A stretch of DNA of 64,000 nucleotides from Evansella sp. LMS18 (GTDB taxonomy: Bacteria; Bacillota; Bacilli; Bacillales; Salisediminibacteriaceae), in the NCBI RefSeq assembly GCF_024362785.1, contig NZ_CP093301.1, forward strand, positions 1,116,001 through 1,180,000. Direction: 5' to 3'. The notes beneath the pieces were generated by a model. It worked only from the letters and a program-made list of their open reading frames with translations, was not told where the DNA came from and did no database searches. Made by a program: the position numbers and the translations under genes. Below are positions 54,573 through 63,718 of the stretch, piece after piece (the stretch's first letter is position 1; each line of letters begins with the position of its first letter).

Positions 54573-55571
54573 TCAGTCGTTCAGTCCGCCTGGCTGTATA
54601 AATGTAAGCTTTACACCGCCGCACGCCTGTAACTTCCCTTCATTCAGCTCCATCACCTTCCCGGCAAGATGGAGATAGTAATTGAACTCACTATCCGTGT
54701 AGAACAAAGCCTCATCCATTTCCGGTTGATTAACTGTTACCTGGAAATGCTGATCATTTGTATGAAATTTAATAGTAATAACGTTATGGGATTTCGCAAA
54801 ATCAATCCATTTTTTTATCAGAAGCTGCAGGACAGTCCTCAGATGTTGTGCGTCAACATATACAAGGACATCCTCCTCACCTGCGACCTTCCAGTCCAGA
54901 TGGGGGATGAATTCAGGAGTTTGCTCTTCTGTTTTTTCCTTTATGGACGCTAAAAGATGCCCCGCGGTGTGCCACTTAGGTGCAGGCTTTACCGGGTAAT
55001 TCATATACATGAAGTCGTTAACGAAATTTTTTCCTTTTTCCACTTCATGCTGTGCGAGTTCCACCAGGCCAGTATCTATCCCTGCGGAAATCCGCTCATC
55101 CTTAATCATTTGAAGAATGCCGTATACAGGTGTCAATGCGTTGAGAACTTCATGGGCGTACCTAAGGCTGATCTGCTGTACCAGTTCTTCTGTAGCTTGT
55201 CCCCAGTTCTGGCCCCCGGTCCCAAAGGAATCAGCTTCCCTTTGAGCCTCCACCGTGCCGAGCCATCCTTGTTCTTCATTTTCGCTTATAATAGACTCAA
55301 TTCTAATTTTTATTATCTGGCCGTCCCTGTATAGTTCTCTTTCAAGGACTCCCGTCTGCTCACATTTTTCGCTGCTCAGGAAAAAGGGAGCGAGCGGGGA
55401 ATTGAAAATATTGTCCCCTTGCTGTATCGAACCGATATTGGCAAATATCTCTCTGCCTTTGCCGTTCAAAAAACGTACTGTCCCTTTTTTATCTACAAGA
55501 AACAGGCCTTCACAGCATTTTTTTATTTTTTGGTTAACCAGACTGAACGCTGATACCGCATCTATCCCCAT
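54573..55571 (-). CDS. PAS-domain histidine-kinase-like protein with degenerate ATPase
   Basis: A 332-residue soluble protein. The start is ATG at 55571 after GGGAG; a GTG 27 bp upstream has no clear site. A PAS domain (about 12-110) is followed by a HisKA-like helix with H140 in YAHEVLNALTPVYG, resembling AHEIRNPLT of sporulation kinases. The region that should bind ATP is degenerate: no N box asparagine (LLIKKWIDFA) and no DxGxG. It may therefore be a phosphotransfer or pseudo-kinase partner rather than an active kinase. It is monocistronic and lies among envelope and two-component genes. Confidence 0.7.
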   Translation of the reverse strand: MGIDAVSAFSLVNQKIKKCCEGLFLVDKKGTVRFLNGKGREIFANIGSIQQGDNIFNSPLAPFFLSSEKCEQTGVLERELYRDGQIIKIRIESIISENEEQGWLGTVEAQREADSFGTGGQNWGQATEELVQQISLRYAHEVLNALTPVYGILQMIKDERISAGIDTGLVELAQHEVEKGKNFVNDFMYMNYPVKPAPKWHTAGHLLASIKEKTEEQTPEFIPHLDWKVAGEEDVLVYVDAQHLRTVLQLLIKKWIDFAKSHNVITIKFHTNDQHFQVTVNQPEMDEALFYTDSEFNYYLHLAGKVMELNEGKLQACGGVKLTFIQPGGLND

Positions 55572-56048
55572 ATTTGCTCCCACCCTTCCCCCATCCACTA
55601 TTAGCCGATGCAGGTATGTATTTTCTCTAATTGCGCTTTATTCGACAAATTCCTTCATAAGCCGCAATTTAAACGCAGTTTATAGTACCTATCACAAACT
55701 GGGCTAATTGTGTGAAAACTTCATATGCTTTCGCGGCGGAAAACAGGTATATCGCTTCGTCAGCAGACTGTTAAACAAATTAAAATACTATTCCTTCAAA
55801 ATTATTCAGGTTATAAATATATTACAAAACCGCTTACAAAAAAGCAAACACATTTTCGGAAAAGTCGAATTATTTTGATTGCACCTTAAAATTCATGTTT
55901 ATTTATGTAGTATTCTGTAATAAAAGCACGAATTTTGAAAGGTTATTATGAGAATAAGCACTCGTTTAACAACTATTTCCCAAGACTTAAGATTCAAGCC
56001 ACTTTGTCCCTCCAGCACTGCTTCAAACTGTTCAGCTTGCGAACATAC
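55572..56048. other. 477-bp gap, no recognised feature
   Basis: AT-rich DNA upstream of the PAS protein and downstream of the amidase; open frames lack ribosome binding sites. Promoters for the PAS protein must lie here but none is convincing. Confidence 0.5.
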
Positions 56049-56086
56049 AAAAAACCAGGAAGCATCACTCATGCTCCCTGGTTCTC
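56049..56086 (-). terminator. Terminator of the SH3b amidase
   Basis: On the minus strand AACCAGGGAGCAT and ATGCTTCCTGGTT form a stem with one mismatch, followed by a T-run. Confidence 0.88.
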
Positions 56087-56092
56087 TGCTGT

Positions 56093-57898
56093 TTAGTTAT
56101 TAAAATAATCATTGATTGCTATTAACAGTTCATCTGCGATTTTGTCCTGCTGTGTCCTCAGTATGTGGAGGTCACCAGGGTTAGTCATAAAGCCAGCTTC
56201 GAGAAGAACAGATGGGATACGCGTATACCTTATAACCTCGAAGTTAGAAGTTTTCACACCACGGTTATTGAAGTTCACGCCGCTGACCATCCGGTTTTGA
56301 ATGGCTTCCGCCAGTTTCCTGCTGTTCGCTCCCTGGAACTGGGTATTATAGTAGGTTTCAGCACCCCTTGCAGCTGAACTGACAAAGGAATTGCTGTGGA
56401 TGCTGATAAAAATATCCGCCCCGGAGTTATTCGCACGAGCTGTGCGCTCTCCCAATGATAAAAAGACATCAGTGGTCCTGCTCGTTACGACCCTTGCCCC
56501 GGCAGCTTCCAGCCTTGACTTAAGTTTATTGGATATACCGAGAGCGATATTACTTTCATACACACCGCTCACTACGGCCCCTGGGTCCCTGCCCCCGTGG
56601 CCAGGATCGAGAAATACAGTTTTTCCTGACAGATTAATATTCCCTGTACCTGAACTGCTGTTTCCCTGGCTCTGGCTGCTCGTATTTATATAAGAGCTAT
56701 GAACATAACCCCAGCCGTTTCCAGCTTTGATTTTGTACCAGTCGCCTGAATTTCCGTATAAATCCACTCTCGCTCCGCTGCTCAGGGAGCTGACAATACG
56801 TGAGGAGGTGGACGCACTTTCTCTGACATTCAGGCGGCTCGCGGTTACTGTCCCGCTCCCTGTCACCTGCTCAGAGGTGCCGGAAGAACTGCCGCCGGAT
56901 GTCTGGCTGACCCGCACATAATCACCGTGAATATAACCCCATTGGTTATTTACTCTCACCTTATGCCACTGGCCGGATTTCTCATATAAATCTACTTTTG
57001 TGCCCTGGTTGAGGCTTGCGATAATCCTGGAGCCAGTGCTTGCACTTGCTCTTACATTCAATCGGGATGCGGTGATCGTGCCGCTTCCCGTTACCTCACT
57101 GTTGCTGCTGCCCGCGGAGCTTCCAGATCCGGATGAGCTTCCGCCGGACTGGCTAACCTGGACATAGTCCTGGTGAATGTATCCCCAGCCATTATTTACT
57201 TTGATTTGATGCCATTGGCCTGATTTTCCGTACAAATCGATTTTTGTTCCTTGGCTTAAGCTGCTTACAATCCGGGCGCTTGTACTAGCGCTCGCCCTGA
57301 CATTCAGCCTTGTTGCAGTGATTGTCCCGCTTCCTGTAACCTGGCTGCTCCCGCTGCCCGCGGAACTTCCTGATCCGGAGGAATTCCCTCCAGAAGATTG
57401 CGTTACCTGTACGTAATCTCCGTGTATGTATCCCCAGCCATTAGACAGCTTAACCTTGTACCACTGCCCAGACCTTTCATATAAATCCACTTGCTGGCCG
57501 TTATTCAGAGTGCCAACGATTCGTGCACCCGTGCTTGCGCTTGCCCTGACATTCAGTCTCGAAGCGGTAATCTTTCCGGTGCCGGTAATCTGGGACCCTG
57601 AAGAGGCGGAGCTCTGAACCCTCACATAGTCACCGTGAATATATCCCCATCGATTATTTACCCTGATTTTGTACCAGCTGCCTGTTTTTTCATGTAGTTC
57701 CACGGTTGCTCCTCTTGATAAGCTTCCAATAATTCGTGAATTAGTGCCAGGCTGCTCTCTTACATTCAGGGAACTTGCAGTTATTTCCCCATGTTCGCCG
57801 CTATTTGCGAGCACGGGCTGTACATGCTGTCCGGCGGCAATCACTACAGATAAGAATAATAATCCAATGATGGCTGCAGCTAATAGTTTTTTATTCAA
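56093..57898 (-). CDS. N-acetylmuramoyl-L-alanine amidase with five SH3b domains
   Basis: A 601-residue secreted cell-wall hydrolase. The start is TTG at 57898, eight bases after GGAGAGG, giving a signal peptide MNKKLLAAAIIGLLFLSVV; the frame extends 12 codons upstream. Five SH3b wall-binding repeats follow (each about 60 residues, ending WGYIHGDYV or close), joined by Ser/Gly linkers, then amidase_3 with zinc motifs LDPGHGGRDPGA, the ESNIAL glutamate, ISIHSNS and LLEAGFM. It cleaves peptide side chains from peptidoglycan. The four central SH3b copies are very alike, suggesting recent duplication. Preceded by a 37-residue membrane protein gene. Confidence 0.95.
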   Translation of the reverse strand: MNKKLLAAAIIGLLFLSVVIAAGQHVQPVLANSGEHGEITASSLNVREQPGTNSRIIGSLSRGATVELHEKTGSWYKIRVNNRWGYIHGDYVRVQSSASSGSQITGTGKITASRLNVRASASTGARIVGTLNNGQQVDLYERSGQWYKVKLSNGWGYIHGDYVQVTQSSGGNSSGSGSSAGSGSSQVTGSGTITATRLNVRASASTSARIVSSLSQGTKIDLYGKSGQWHQIKVNNGWGYIHQDYVQVSQSGGSSSGSGSSAGSSNSEVTGSGTITASRLNVRASASTGSRIIASLNQGTKVDLYEKSGQWHKVRVNNQWGYIHGDYVRVSQTSGGSSSGTSEQVTGSGTVTASRLNVRESASTSSRIVSSLSSGARVDLYGNSGDWYKIKAGNGWGYVHSSYINTSSQSQGNSSSGTGNINLSGKTVFLDPGHGGRDPGAVVSGVYESNIALGISNKLKSRLEAAGARVVTSRTTDVFLSLGERTARANNSGADIFISIHSNSFVSSAARGAETYYNTQFQGANSRKLAEAIQNRMVSGVNFNNRGVKTSNFEVIRYTRIPSVLLEAGFMTNPGDLHILRTQQDKIADELLIAINDYFNN

Positions 57899-57926
57899 AT
57901 GTACCAACCTCTCCTCCATTCTCTTA

Positions 57927-58040
57927 TTATCCAAAACTCAAAAAATACTTCCAGATCGTATCAAGCAATGTTGCGAGGCCAAAGAAAAAAACGCCTATAC
58001 AGGCAACACTAAGCGGCGAGCCCCACGAAATATCCTTCAT
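57927..58040 (-). CDS. Predicted 37-residue membrane miniprotein
   Basis: A small frame starting ATG at 58040 with AGGAGG nine bases upstream, the strongest ribosome binding site in the region. It encodes MKDISWGSPL, a hydrophobic helix from about residue 11 to 27 (SVACIGVFFFGLATLLDTIW), and KYFLSFG. Its stop lies 28 bp before the amidase TTG start, so the pair is probably co-transcribed. It could anchor, export-control or regulate the amidase; no family is recognised. Confidence 0.55.
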   Translation of the reverse strand: MKDISWGSPLSVACIGVFFFGLATLLDTIWKYFLSFG

Positions 58041-58269
58041 GCTGTCTTCCTCCTGTAAATCTTCATTTTTAAATTAAACCAGGCAAAACGAGCCTTAAAA
58101 GGCGAGGAGTGCCTTAATTGCACATATACTATAATTAAAAGAATTTCATCTTGCCCAGGTCTTGCTCCCTTGCTTATATTCTTATAGTGTTAAAAATACC
58201 ATAATCTTCTTTGTAAATAAATACTACTTTTCCTCAAAACCTGAGTTTTTTTGCTGAAATTTAGTTTAA

Positions 58270-58323
58270 CCTGCCGGGAAGCGTAAAAAAAACGTTTTCT
58301 AGTTTAAATCTTCCAGCGGCAGG
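58270..58323. other. Long imperfect hairpin upstream of the LCP gene
   Basis: CCTGCCG-GGAAG and CTTCC-AG-CGGCAGG pair around an inner A-rich loop with AACGTT. It lies between the divergent amidase unit and LCP gene, upstream of the LCP -10 element. It may be an operator or an older repeat. The rest of the 439-bp gap has no gene. Confidence 0.45.
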
Positions 58324-58382
58324 GAAGACAATACTGCTTGAGTATAAAATTCTGTTTACTGTCTAACTGAATGGTGATAAAA

Positions 58383-58391
58383 TGTTATAAT
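58383..58391 (+). promoter_or_regulatory. Extended -10 promoter of the LCP gene
   Basis: TGTTATAAT matches the extended -10 form TGnTATAAT. No good -35 is seen, which is usual for extended -10 promoters. The gene starts 89 bp downstream. Confidence 0.5.
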
Positions 58392-58479
58392 GACTCAGGT
58401 TTTTGTAACTATTAATCTTCAATTCTCGTCAAACTAGTCAGGCAGTTAACATTCTATAAAAATAGAGGAGTGTCTAAAA

Positions 58480-59511
58480 TTGACACAATCACGCACAGAA
58501 CTTAAAAGGACAAAGAAAAAATCGCCATTTAAACGATTTTTAAAAATAACGATGCTTACTTTTCTCGGCTTGTTCCTCCTCGCTGGTGGTGCAGTAGCTT
58601 ACCTTTACTATTCGATGGCCAATGTGACCTCCAGCGCACAGCATGAACTGGACCGGGGTGACCGTTCAGAACTGAGGGAAGAGGCTGTTAATCCAACTTC
58701 TGACCCTATATCCATTCTGTTCCTCGGGCTTGACAGCAGGGACGGTGACTTAAGCGGAAGAACAGACGCGATGGTTCTTGCAACCTTTAACCCGGATGAA
58801 AAATCCATCAAGATGCTCAACATTCCCCGGGACTCCCTGGTGGATATTGCAGGCAGAGGCACAAGGGATAAAATAAACCATGCTCACGCATTCGGCGGTC
58901 TGGATATGACAGTATCCACAGTGGAAAACCTGCTTAACATCCCTGTTGATTATTTCGTTTCCCTGAACTTCGATGCCTTCATGCAAATCATTGATGAACT
59001 TGGCGGGATAGAAGTAGATGTGCAATCAGGATTTACCGAAAAAGATAACGCCACATACGGCACAATTGTTTTAGAAGAGGGAGTCCAGACACTAAACGGT
59101 GAAGAAGCCCTCGCTTATGTAAGAATGAGAAAATCCGATCCAAGAGGCGATCTTGGCCGGGGTGACAGGCAGAAAGAAGTTATTGAAGCAATCATTAGAA
59201 AATCAGCAAACTTCAGTTCCATCACAAAGTTCGGCCCGATAATGGACAGTCTGGAAAACAACCTGCATACAAACATCTCCTTTAACAGCATTCTTGGAAT
59301 GCACACTTACGCAGGAGAACTGGACAATATCGACCATATTTCTTTTGACGGTGAAAACCACACCGAAAACGGTGTTTATTATTACAGACTTTACGATGAA
59401 TCCGTAGCTGAAATTTCCCAGCGATTCAGATGGCACCTGGAAATCGATCCAAAACCTGCTGAAACAGAAACAGAGGCAGGCAGTGAAGAAGAAACAAACA
59501 CTGATATGTAA
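58480..59511 (+). CDS. LCP-family (LytR-CpsA-Psr) cell-wall polymer ligase
   Basis: A 343-residue membrane-anchored enzyme that transfers teichoic acid or other polymer chains to peptidoglycan. The start is TTG at 58480 after GAGGAGTG. One transmembrane helix (about 24-44) precedes the LCP domain: ILFLGLDSRDG, FNPDEKSIKMLNIPRDSLV, HAHAFGG, and YVRMRKSDPRGDLGRGDRQKEV with the Arg residues that hold the lipid-linked phosphate. The C-terminus is acidic. B. subtilis has lytR in the same neighbourhood. It ends at a terminator. Confidence 0.93.
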   Translation: MTQSRTELKRTKKKSPFKRFLKITMLTFLGLFLLAGGAVAYLYYSMANVTSSAQHELDRGDRSELREEAVNPTSDPISILFLGLDSRDGDLSGRTDAMVLATFNPDEKSIKMLNIPRDSLVDIAGRGTRDKINHAHAFGGLDMTVSTVENLLNIPVDYFVSLNFDAFMQIIDELGGIEVDVQSGFTEKDNATYGTIVLEEGVQTLNGEEALAYVRMRKSDPRGDLGRGDRQKEVIEAIIRKSANFSSITKFGPIMDSLENNLHTNISFNSILGMHTYAGELDNIDHISFDGENHTENGVYYYRLYDESVAEISQRFRWHLEIDPKPAETETEAGSEEETNTDM

Positions 59512-59517
59512 GAACCG

Positions 59518-59549
59518 AAACGCAGGCTATTGCAGCCTGCGTTTTTTTG
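59518..59549 (+). terminator. Terminator of the LCP gene
   Basis: AACGCAGGCT and AGCCTGCGTT form a 10-bp stem with a short loop and a T-run. Confidence 0.93.
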
Positions 59550-59597
59550 GTCGTGAAACAGAAAACGCCACGGCAGCTTTGCCATGGCATTTCTACA

Positions 59598-60284
59598 TTA
59601 ATAACCTGTGCTCGCATAATTCAGTGCAACATTTAAATTAGAGTTACGCTCCCTTACACTGTCGATGACCTCTTTATCCTTAACTCCTTCTTTTACTTCC
59701 ACCTCATATTCTAGGGAAATCATTGTGCCCAGGTTCGTTGTCTGGACTCTCGTTAAGGAATAGCTTAGAAAATACTGGTCAAACAAATCATCAAACATAC
59801 CATCATACTGAAGATTTTCCGGTACCGTGATTTTCAGAACGCGTGGTTCACTCTCACGTTTCCCATAGTCAAATAAATATAAAATATAAATCAGTACACA
59901 CAATGAAAAAGTAAAGATAATCGCCAGCAGATAAAAACCTAGTCCGCATGCAATCCCGGCTGCCATTCCAAAGAAAATGAAAGCAATATCTTTCGGGTCA
60001 CTCATGGCGCTTCGGAAACGAATAATCGAGAACGCACCAACAAGCCCGAAAGCAACCGCGATATTATTTCCAATCACAATCATAATAAGCGACACAACCA
60101 CACCCATAATGATCACGGTCTGAACAAAAGACTGAGAATATCGCTGCCCCTTATAAGTCAGCTTGTACACCTGGGTAATAATAACAGTTAAAATGAAGCT
60201 CAGAAACACGGCTAAAAATCCGTCAACCAGGGTCAGCCGTGTTGTATTGTCATATTGATTAAAAAACTCAAGCAAACTGTCCAT
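59598..60284 (-). CDS. DUF4956 membrane protein
   Basis: A 228-residue protein with four N-terminal membrane helices (about 20-135) and a C-terminal soluble domain (about 145-228). The hallmark GLVGAFSIIRFRSAMSDPKDIAFIFF after helix 2 identifies DUF4956. It follows the VTC gene by 20 bp with AAAGGAG. DUF4956, VTC and CotH genes recur together in bacteria; the shared function is not known. The soluble tail may bind nucleotide or polyphosphate, which is inference. Confidence 0.88.
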   Translation of the reverse strand: MDSLLEFFNQYDNTTRLTLVDGFLAVFLSFILTVIITQVYKLTYKGQRYSQSFVQTVIIMGVVVSLIMIVIGNNIAVAFGLVGAFSIIRFRSAMSDPKDIAFIFFGMAAGIACGLGFYLLAIIFTFSLCVLIYILYLFDYGKRESEPRVLKITVPENLQYDGMFDDLFDQYFLSYSLTRVQTTNLGTMISLEYEVEVKEGVKDKEVIDSVRERNSNLNVALNYASTGY

Positions 60285-60304
60285 ACATACTCTCCTTTAA
60301 ACGA

Positions 60305-61051
60305 TCACCTAACAGCTATATTATGTTTCTCCGTAAATTCTTCACCTTCGAGGAGTTCCACGGTCGTACAAAACTTAGAGACACTCTTTTTTTCACAGCC
60401 CAGTTCTGCAAGGAGCCGGGATAACCAGAGCGGAACACTGAAATTCACCTTTACCTCAAGGATAACAAGTTCAGGATCCACGAAATGCATACCATGAGGA
60501 CCATTTTCAATCCGCAGGTCGTCCTTCCTGCATCTTAAATTATAGTCAAACGTCACCCTTAAATCTTCATCCTCAATCCCTGAAAAAGCCTGCCTGTCAT
60601 AGCTGACAATATTGTCAGGCTTTAAATCATACAAGTTACGGAAGCTGTCTATTTCATTAAAAATCTGCCGGTTTGATATGTTAATGACATCTTCGCCTGC
60701 CAATTTATGATTAATATACCTATATGCCTCTGCAAGGTTAATACTTGTACGACGCTTATTCACTCTTTTTTTGTACTTTTTCTTTACTTCTAAATACGCG
60801 TTATCCTGAAGAGTGGCAGAATTATAGATTCTCAGGCGCAGCTTCTGGCGGTAACGCTTTTTATTTTTCGTTTCAAAATAAATATCCCGGTTGGGAGAAT
60901 CAAAATACAAGCTGGTAATTGTATACCTGCCTTCCCCATTACCAAACTTATCATAGGACATTCTCTCTTTCAGCCTCTCAGCAAGTCTTTCATACAATTC
61001 AAAAGGTATTAAATACTTTATCTCATAGCGGCTGAAGATTTCCCCTGCCAT
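60305..61051 (-). CDS. VTC-domain protein, polyphosphate polymerase-like
   Basis: A 248-residue protein of the VTC/CYTH-like tunnel fold. Basic strands typical of the active site are visible: RYEIKYLIP (residues 8-16), YTITSLYFDSP (43-53), YRQKLRLRIY (67-76), YLEVKKKYKKRVNKRR (86-101) and SYDRQAF. In yeast Vtc4 such residues bind ATP and grow polyphosphate. A glutamate in VILEVK near the end is also kept. The start follows AAAGGAGG. Operon with DUF4956, divergent from the CotH gene. Confidence 0.88.
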   Translation of the reverse strand: MAGEIFSRYEIKYLIPFELYERLAERLKERMSYDKFGNGEGRYTITSLYFDSPNRDIYFETKNKKRYRQKLRLRIYNSATLQDNAYLEVKKKYKKRVNKRRTSINLAEAYRYINHKLAGEDVINISNRQIFNEIDSFRNLYDLKPDNIVSYDRQAFSGIEDEDLRVTFDYNLRCRKDDLRIENGPHGMHFVDPELVILEVKVNFSVPLWLSRLLAELGCEKKSVSKFCTTVELLEGEEFTEKHNIAVR

Positions 61052-61216
61052 TGTTGACCTCCTTTAAAGCGGTAAAAAAATAGTTAAAGGACCTAAAAGA
61101 TTAATAATATGTTAAAATTATGAAGGTTATTGCATAATCGCCATTTATTATATAGTAATTTGACGGAAAAAGTAAACTTAAAGTTAATAAAGTTAGTTCA
61201 GGATACGGGGGATTTT

Positions 61217-63718
61217 ATGAAACTCAGAAACTCTAGATTCATTTTGATCATCATAATACCACTCTTACTTATTAGCTGGGCTGCCGCATACTGGGCTGCA
61301 CCCGGGCCGATAATTAACGACGAAAACCTGGAAGCGGCCATAAGAGAAGAAATAAATTACGAAAGAGGCGAAATACGCCCTAACCAGCTTGCAGACATTG
61401 AAGAACTGACGATACGGGATGCCGGAATCGTTGACCTGGACGGCATCGAACATCTTACTTCACTCGTTTCCCTTGATTTAAGAGACAACTTTATTACTGA
61501 TATCAGTTTATTAAGTGACTTGACCGATTTAAGAGAACTTAACCTGCGGGGAAATCGAATCCGGAATATTGATGCCTTGGCAAATCTCACATCATTGACT
61601 GATTTAAATCTTAGGGAAAACGAAATAATGGATATTTCACCTTTGGAAAATATGCACATGCTTGAGGACCTGAACTTGCGGCATAACCAAATATCGGACC
61701 TGGAACCTTTAAGAAACCTCAGAAGCTTGACGGAACGCCTCTATATAGAAGGAAACCCAGTTACAGACTTGACCCCCGTGCTTGATATTGCAGACGAAAT
61801 TGTGGAGACAGACTTTTATCCGGACACAGGATTTGACCAGGATACATCCTCAGCCCCGGAAGTCTATCCTGTTTTTTCTCATGCCGGAGGGTTTTACGAT
61901 GAGGAATTCAATCTCGAAATACAGGCAACTGTAGAGGATGCGGCAATTTATTACACTCTCGATGGCTCAGAACCTGATCCAGAAAACAACGGGGAAAATA
62001 CTTACCTTTATGAGGAACCTATTACAATTGGGGAGAGAAGCCTGAATGAGCTGTCCCTCTCATACATTCCGTCAAATAATATTGAAGAGGGCAGCCGATC
62101 ATGGAATGAGCCAGTTGAGCTAATTGACCAGGTCACTGTAGTCAGAGCAGTTATGATAAATCATAATGAATCTGCAAGCAATGTCGCAACAAGTACTTAT
62201 TTTACCGATAACCTCCCCTCATTACCTGTTATTTCTCTGTCCACCAACCCAGGTAACTTTTTCGGTGAGGAAGAAGGAATTTATGTGCCTGGAGTGAATT
62301 ACAATTCAGATGGAAATGCACCTGATGCTTCTGGTAATTATTATGAAAGAGGAAGAGAATGGGAACGGCCGGTCCATATTGAATATTTTGAAACGAATGG
62401 CCAGCTTGCTTTTGCTCAAGATGCAGGTGTCAGAATACATGGGAACTTTACAAGAAGATTCCCACAAAAATCCCTTCGTTTATATTCAAGAAGCGATTAT
62501 GGGGAAAGCAGGTTCAGCTATCCGTTTTTCGAGTCAAAAGAGATGGACGATTTTAACCGGCTACTGTTAAGGAACTCCGGGAACGACTGGGGAATGACGA
62601 TGTTCAGGGATGCTGCCATGCAAAGTCTGGTACATCATCTGGACCTTGATACGCAGCATTATCAGCCAGCAGTTGTTTATTTGAATGGAGAATACTGGGG
62701 CATCCACAATATACGTGACCGACATGATAAACACTACTTAGAAACACATTATGGTGCAGACAGAGATGATTTCACCATTTTAAGTGCAAATGCAGAACTG
62801 GATGACGGCTCGCCTGATGGCCAGGAAGATTACATCTCGATGCTTGAGTACATTGAAGAAAACGGCTTAGAGGAAGAGGAACACTATGAGCATATAAAAA
62901 CGTTGATGGATGTTGATAACTTTATTGAGTATTATGTGGCACAAATATATAATGCTAACACCGACTGGCCGCATAATAATATCAGTTACTGGAGATATGA
63001 AAATTCTTTTAATGAGGAAAGTCTGCCAGATAAACTGGACGGCCGCTGGCGCTGGTTTTTATTTGACGTAGATCGGTCGTTAGGATACGTAGAGTACGAC
63101 CACAATACAATTGAAATGGTGACAGACCGCTTTAACCATGTAAGGGAAGAAGAAGAGTGGCCTAACTTCCTCTTCCGTGAGCTTTTGAAAAATGACCAGT
63201 TTAAGCAGAAGTTTCTTACAGCATTAGCGGACCATATGAATACTACTTTTTCGCCGGAAAGAGTCATTAATGTAATCGATGAGCTTGCTGAAGGAATTGA
63301 ACCGGAGATGGAAAACCATATAAATAGATGGGGCATTCCTGAGAGTATGAATGAATGGGAAGAAAATGTGGAAATAATGCGTGAATTCGCGTTGAACAGA
63401 CCTGAAGCTATCCGCGAGTACACGCAGGAACATTTTAACTTAGGTGGAATGGCCACATTAACAATTTACTCAAATTCTGAACGTGGAACAGTTAAGGTGA
63501 ATTCTATTATAATTGATGAGGACACCCCTGGAATTACAGATCCTAATGAGTGGACGGGGGAATACTTTACAGGTGTTCCGGTAACATTGACTGCTGAACC
63601 CGCAGATGGCTATGAGTTTGCCGGGTGGTCCGGAAAGCTAATTGAAAGCTCTGACACTAGAGAATTGCTTTTAAATGAGGACCTAGCAGTAGAGGTAATT
63701 TTCGATAAATTAGATTAG
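61217..63718 (+). CDS. Surface CotH-type kinase with leucine-rich repeats
   Basis: An 833-residue exported protein. The start is ATG at 61217 after ACGGGGG; the frame's 29-codon extension was rejected. A signal anchor (about 7-27) is followed by leucine-rich repeats (about 60-195), a chitobiase-like Ig domain with YYTLDGSEPDP (about 215-330), the CotH kinase fold (about 335-735) and a C-terminal InlB-like beta domain (about 745-833). Kinase motifs: GIHNIRDRHDKHYLETHYG (495-513), the catalytic NTDWPHNNISYWRYE (581-595) and metal-binding FLFDVDRSLG (614-623). No LPxTG or SLH anchor was seen. Divergent from VTC-DUF4956, with 165 bp between. Confidence 0.9.
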   Translation: MKLRNSRFILIIIIPLLLISWAAAYWAAPGPIINDENLEAAIREEINYERGEIRPNQLADIEELTIRDAGIVDLDGIEHLTSLVSLDLRDNFITDISLLSDLTDLRELNLRGNRIRNIDALANLTSLTDLNLRENEIMDISPLENMHMLEDLNLRHNQISDLEPLRNLRSLTERLYIEGNPVTDLTPVLDIADEIVETDFYPDTGFDQDTSSAPEVYPVFSHAGGFYDEEFNLEIQATVEDAAIYYTLDGSEPDPENNGENTYLYEEPITIGERSLNELSLSYIPSNNIEEGSRSWNEPVELIDQVTVVRAVMINHNESASNVATSTYFTDNLPSLPVISLSTNPGNFFGEEEGIYVPGVNYNSDGNAPDASGNYYERGREWERPVHIEYFETNGQLAFAQDAGVRIHGNFTRRFPQKSLRLYSRSDYGESRFSYPFFESKEMDDFNRLLLRNSGNDWGMTMFRDAAMQSLVHHLDLDTQHYQPAVVYLNGEYWGIHNIRDRHDKHYLETHYGADRDDFTILSANAELDDGSPDGQEDYISMLEYIEENGLEEEEHYEHIKTLMDVDNFIEYYVAQIYNANTDWPHNNISYWRYENSFNEESLPDKLDGRWRWFLFDVDRSLGYVEYDHNTIEMVTDRFNHVREEEEWPNFLFRELLKNDQFKQKFLTALADHMNTTFSPERVINVIDELAEGIEPEMENHINRWGIPESMNEWEENVEIMREFALNRPEAIREYTQEHFNLGGMATLTIYSNSERGTVKVNSIIIDEDTPGITDPNEWTGEYFTGVPVTLTAEPADGYEFAGWSGKLIESSDTRELLLNEDLAVEVIFDKLD

